The notes under the pieces: model-generated
What the model was told of the DNA's origin: nothing
Databases searched by the model: none
What the model saw: the letters and a program-made list of their open reading frames with translations, nothing else
Shown: piece by piece, positions 61,306 to 64,000 of the stretch
How the letters are laid out: each line of letters starts with the position of its first letter
How positions within the stretch are numbered: position 1 is the first letter of the stretch
Program-made: the position numbers and the translations under genes
Assembly: GCA_965200145.1 (NCBI GenBank)
Contig: CBDATG010000003.1
Span: forward strand, 310,001 to 374,000
DNA: 64,000 bases
Direction: 5' to 3'
Origin: CBDATG01 sp965200145
GTDB taxonomy: Bacteria > Chloroflexota > Dehalococcoidia > Lucifugimonadales > Lucifugimonadaceae

Positions 61306-62082
61306 CTAATGCCCCTGGCTGTAAGGCACTCCTGCCAGCAGTCCGGCATCGTCCATAGCATTCCACTCATTCAGGAAGATCGTGTTCCACTCATCCGTCA
61401 GCTTGGATTGCATCATCTGCTCGAATATCGGCCAGAACACTATGATCCCGTCCGCACCATCTCTCAACGCGGCGTGCGCCGTGTCGGTCGACCGCACTAA
61501 CGCCGCCGTTATGTACGGCCTTTGGTCCCAACCAGCGAACACCTGCCGCATCTGACGTATCAGCTTGGTCGGGTCGCCCGAGACATCGCGGTAAGGCTCG
61601 CAGAACGGCAACACATGAGTGACACCCGCCTGCGCCACCGCCACGGCCTGGTTCAATGTGAACACCGTGGTGCAGAACGTCTCCACGCCCGCTTTCTTGA
61701 GTTCCGCGAACGCACCCAACGCGTCGACCGTGCATGGAATCTTCAGTATCACACGCTCGGACATTCGCGTGAAAACCTCACCAACATCTAGTAGCTCCTG
61801 CGTCGAGTGACCGTCTATCTCTACCGCAACCTTCTTGTCCGTGATATCGAGATAGCGTTGGATGACATCAGTCATCTGCCCGTATTTCTGCACCATCTCG
61901 TTCAGGACTACGGTGTTTGTAACTATGCCAGCGGCACCGCGGTCCATCCACGGCTTCAGGTCTTCGGGGTCGCCCGCCAGCCAGACTGCAGGGCCCGAAC
62001 CTGTGGCTCGCGCCATCGCGGCCTCGCCCGGCACCGTAGCATTCATCGTCGCGCCGTTGGTGGAGGGTGTAGTTTGTAGCAT
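61306..62082 (-). CDS. Transaldolase family protein
   Basis: A 258-residue class I aldolase of the small transaldolase/fructose-6-phosphate aldolase (TalC/FSA) type. The Schiff-base Lys lies in VILKIPCT (about residue 112), preceded by VAVEIDGHS (about 87) and followed by TTVFTLNQAVAVAQAG and PFCEPYRD. The length is slightly above the usual 215-220 because of a 30-residue N-terminus (an internal ATG lies at residue 13 and another at 23). It probably acts in the non-oxidative pentose-phosphate pathway. GGAG lies nine bases before the ATG. Divergent from degV. Confidence 0.88.
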   Translation of the reverse strand: MLQTTPSTNGATMNATVPGEAAMARATGSGPAVWLAGDPEDLKPWMDRGAAGIVTNTVVLNEMVQKYGQMTDVIQRYLDITDKKVAVEIDGHSTQELLDVGEVFTRMSERVILKIPCTVDALGAFAELKKAGVETFCTTVFTLNQAVAVAQAGVTHVLPFCEPYRDVSGDPTKLIRQMRQVFAGWDQRPYITAALVRSTDTAHAALRDGADGIIVFWPIFEQMMQSKLTDEWNTIFLNEWNAMDDAGLLAGVPYSQGH

Positions 62083-62237
62083 CCCAGTAGCTCCTTTCGC
62101 ATTGCGTGTTGGTATGTGTGCATGAAGTGTAACGCCTTGACAACGTCAAAGGTGACAGAAATCCGCGTGCATTGCGCATCATGTCTGATAGCATCATGTT
62201 ACCTACCCGCGTGCAACCAACACCTCAGGAGTGCCCG

Positions 62238-63080
62238 ATGTCTATCGCAGTCGTCACAGACTCGACCGCCGACATACCTAGCGAACTCGTCGAAAGCGCA
62301 GGGCTGCACACTGTGCCAGCATATGTGCGGTTCGGCGACGAGCAACTGCGGGATGGCGTCGACATAACCGCCGACCAGTTCTACCAACGCTTGGCATCGA
62401 AGCAGGACGAGCATCCTACCACGAGCCAACCGTCGCCCGGCGATTTCGCAACCGTCTTCGGCGAGATACTGGAATCGCACGAGCGGATAATCTCGGTGCA
62501 CATATCCTCCAAGTTCAGCGGCACGTATGCATCCGCCGTACAAGGCGCACGAGAAGCAGACCCAGAAGGCACGCGCATCACTTCCATCGACTCGAACACC
62601 GCATCCATGACAACAGGATGGATCGCGATCACGGTGGCGCGGACGCTAGCTGAAGGCGGTAGCTACGACGAAGCCGTAGAGGCTGGAAGGTACATGACCG
62701 ACCGCAACCTCTTCGCCGGCACACCCATGACGCTCGAGTTCCTACGCCGCGGCGGGCGAATGAGCAACGCCCAGATGATGTTGGGCAACGTGTTGCACAT
62801 TCGGCCAGTAATCGGCGTCGTGGACGGCGTCATAATCTCTATGGCAAAGGTCAGGTCGCACCGTCGCGCCGTCGGAAAACTGGTTGAGCAGGTTGAGCAA
62901 CGCGCGCCTCTGGAGAACCTCGCCGTTATGTACACAACCGAGTCAGACGAGGCTGAAGAGCTCGTCGGGCAGTTGCGACAGTACCTGAAACCCGGCAACG
63001 ATGCCGTCACTGCGAGGATTGGTGCCGCGATCGGCGCGCACCTCGGGCCTGGCACAGTCGGCATCTGCATGACATGGTAA
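62238..63080 (+). CDS. DegV family fatty-acid-binding protein
   Basis: A 280-residue DegV protein. It opens with AVVTDSTADIPSELV (residues 4-18) and has TSQPSPGDF (about 59-67) and VHISSKFSGTYASA (about 90-103), whose Thr/Ser residues bind the fatty-acid carboxylate. DegV/FakB proteins present fatty acids to the FakA kinase. No fakA is next to it, but in many bacteria recG and fakA are close, and recG follows here after 29 bases. ATG 62238 has AGGAG eight bases upstream; the frame also runs back to 62172. Confidence 0.93.
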   Translation: MSIAVVTDSTADIPSELVESAGLHTVPAYVRFGDEQLRDGVDITADQFYQRLASKQDEHPTTSQPSPGDFATVFGEILESHERIISVHISSKFSGTYASAVQGAREADPEGTRITSIDSNTASMTTGWIAITVARTLAEGGSYDEAVEAGRYMTDRNLFAGTPMTLEFLRRGGRMSNAQMMLGNVLHIRPVIGVVDGVIISMAKVRSHRRAVGKLVEQVEQRAPLENLAVMYTTESDEAEELVGQLRQYLKPGNDAVTARIGAAIGAHLGPGTVGICMTW

Positions 63081-63109
63081 GCCAGCGGCGATAACTTACC
63101 TCATTCCCA

Positions 63110-64000
63110 TTGAGTACATTCCGCTCCGCTCCGTCTGCCAAATCCGCGCGCGAGCAGGCTGACCTGCTCATCAACGTGCTCCAACGCGAAGCTGATCGCG
63201 GCTACGACAACGGGGCCGTAGTCGGCGGCTTCGATGAGATGTGGCAGCAGTTCCCTGGCATCCAGGACGAAGTGCGCGACCTGCGTCCTATCAAGGGTCA
63301 GCGATACGCGATGCTGTTGCCGCACCAACGCCGTGCGTGGCACACCGCGGTCGCAAACTGGCACACAGCCAGGGAACGCACTAACCCTAGCGCGACTCCT
63401 GGCGGCTCGGATACCTCAAATGCAAGTCCCAATCAGCCTGATCCATCGACGACACAACGCCTGCCTAAAGGAAGCGGCATAGACACTCGCGTAGCCGACC
63501 TGAAGCACATACACCATCGATCCCGTGCAGCGTTACAGCAGTTGGGGATCACCACCGTCCGTGACGCATTGCGACACTACCCGGTACGGCACATCGACTA
63601 CTCCATCCGTACTCCCATTCGCCAGCTGATGCCCGGCGTCGAAGCAACGGTGATTGGCGAAGTCACGGGCTCACGACACAACCGCCACATGCGACCTCCC
63701 GGTGCATCTACAACGATCAAAGACGGCACAGGCGTGTTGCGCGTCTCATGGTTCAACATGCCATACATGGCAGACCGCTGGAAAGTCGGAGACCGAGTAG
63801 TCTTCAGCGGCCCGGTCGGCGAGTACAACGGGCGGCCGACGATGACTAACCCCGAGTACGACGACCTCACCGCGTCCGGCAACGAAGTAGGCCGCGGGTT
63901 GATCCACGCCGGCACACTGGTCCCGGTCTATCCGCTGGTCGATGGCACGAATCAGCGTAGCGTGCGAAGTGCCATATTCCAGATACTGGAGATCGGCATC
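63110..64000 (+). CDS. recG: ATP-dependent DNA helicase RecG, N-terminal part
   Basis: The first 297 codons of RecG, cut by the right edge. It has the wedge/OB domain: the entry segment LQQLGITTVRDALRHYPVRHIDYS, then PGVEATVIGEV, GVLRVSWFNMPYMADRWKVGDRVVFSG, NGRPTMTNPEYD and LVPVYPLVDGTNQRSVR. RecG unwinds stalled forks and Holliday junctions. The helicase motifs lie beyond the window. The start is a TTG at 63110 or a GTG at 63176; neither has a clear ribosome site. About 120 residues precede the canonical RecG start, ending in a low-complexity Pro/Ser/Thr linker. Confidence 0.9.
   Translation, partial: MSTFRSAPSAKSAREQADLLINVLQREADRGYDNGAVVGGFDEMWQQFPGIQDEVRDLRPIKGQRYAMLLPHQRRAWHTAVANWHTARERTNPSATPGGSDTSNASPNQPDPSTTQRLPKGSGIDTRVADLKHIHHRSRAALQQLGITTVRDALRHYPVRHIDYSIRTPIRQLMPGVEATVIGEVTGSRHNRHMRPPGASTTIKDGTGVLRVSWFNMPYMADRWKVGDRVVFSGPVGEYNGRPTMTNPEYDDLTASGNEVGRGLIHAGTLVPVYPLVDGTNQRSVRSAIFQILEIGI

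Noticed and set aside
1..64000. tRNA, rRNA or transposase genes
   Set aside because: None was recognised in any intergenic gap, most of which are under 250 bases.

Overview
The window is a 64-kb stretch of a moderately GC-rich bacterial chromosome that is densely coding, with many TTG and GTG starts and few recognisable mobile elements. Gene content suggests a Chloroflexota bacterium, possibly of the SAR202/Dehalococcoidia type. The evidence is monoderm-style surface proteins ending in a PDTG motif, a membrane segment and basic residues, an enolase-superfamily dehydratase, an Ldh-type dehydrogenase, a three-subunit molybdenum hydroxylase, FabI, and rpoBC lying apart from rplJL. This assignment is an inference from gene content, not from a phylogeny.

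Layout. 0-3 kb (minus strand): a copper-export cluster of copA, a glutaredoxin and an O-methyltransferase cut by the window edge. 3-12.2 kb: rpoB and rpoC behind a good sigma-70-type promoter and a structured leader with an attenuator-like hairpin. 12.3-17.6 kb: argH, a duplicated pair of small coiled-coil proteins, a PIG-L deacetylase, and purE-purK. 17.7-29.6 kb: two giant tandem leucine-rich-repeat surface proteins of about 1,930-1,950 residues. Each has a homopolymeric C tract (C10 and C9) at the same place, just before the signal sequence. 29.7-33.9 kb (plus strand): an Ldh-family dehydrogenase, ebfC-recR, a mandelate racemase/galactonate dehydratase-like enzyme and recO. Copies of a dispersed imperfect palindrome (ACAGGGATAGGCAGGAT type) punctuate this stretch.

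34.0-45.4 kb (all minus strand) is an anti-phage defence island set between recO and hflCK. In transcription order it holds an MmeI-like single-chain restriction-modification enzyme, a 1,180-residue SIR2-domain protein, a duplicated fragment of the MmeI C-terminus, an RloC/PrrC-like ATPase with a candidate anticodon-nuclease triad, an N4-cytosine-type methyltransferase and a PDDEXK endonuclease with an inserted zinc ribbon. The last three genes are tightly coupled and look like one system.

45.5-56.9 kb (minus strand): hflC/hflK, a xanthine-dehydrogenase-family operon (FAD, 2Fe-2S and Mo subunits), an MFS exporter, an S9 peptidase and an exported protein made of six copies of a short helical repeat. 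57-64 kb: fabI, a Pro/Thr-linker lipoprotein protease, a PIN-domain gene paired with an unrecognised partner plus a decayed paralogue of that partner, a transaldolase, degV and the start of recG.

The strongest candidates for new biology are the putative phase-variable C tracts in front of the two LRR surface proteins and the ATPase/methyltransferase/endonuclease module together with its repeat-flanked SIR2 neighbour. Sense-strand composition changes near 17.6 kb: plus-strand genes are G-rich before it and strongly C-rich after it. This is compatible with a replication-strand switch, an inversion boundary or a contig join at that point.
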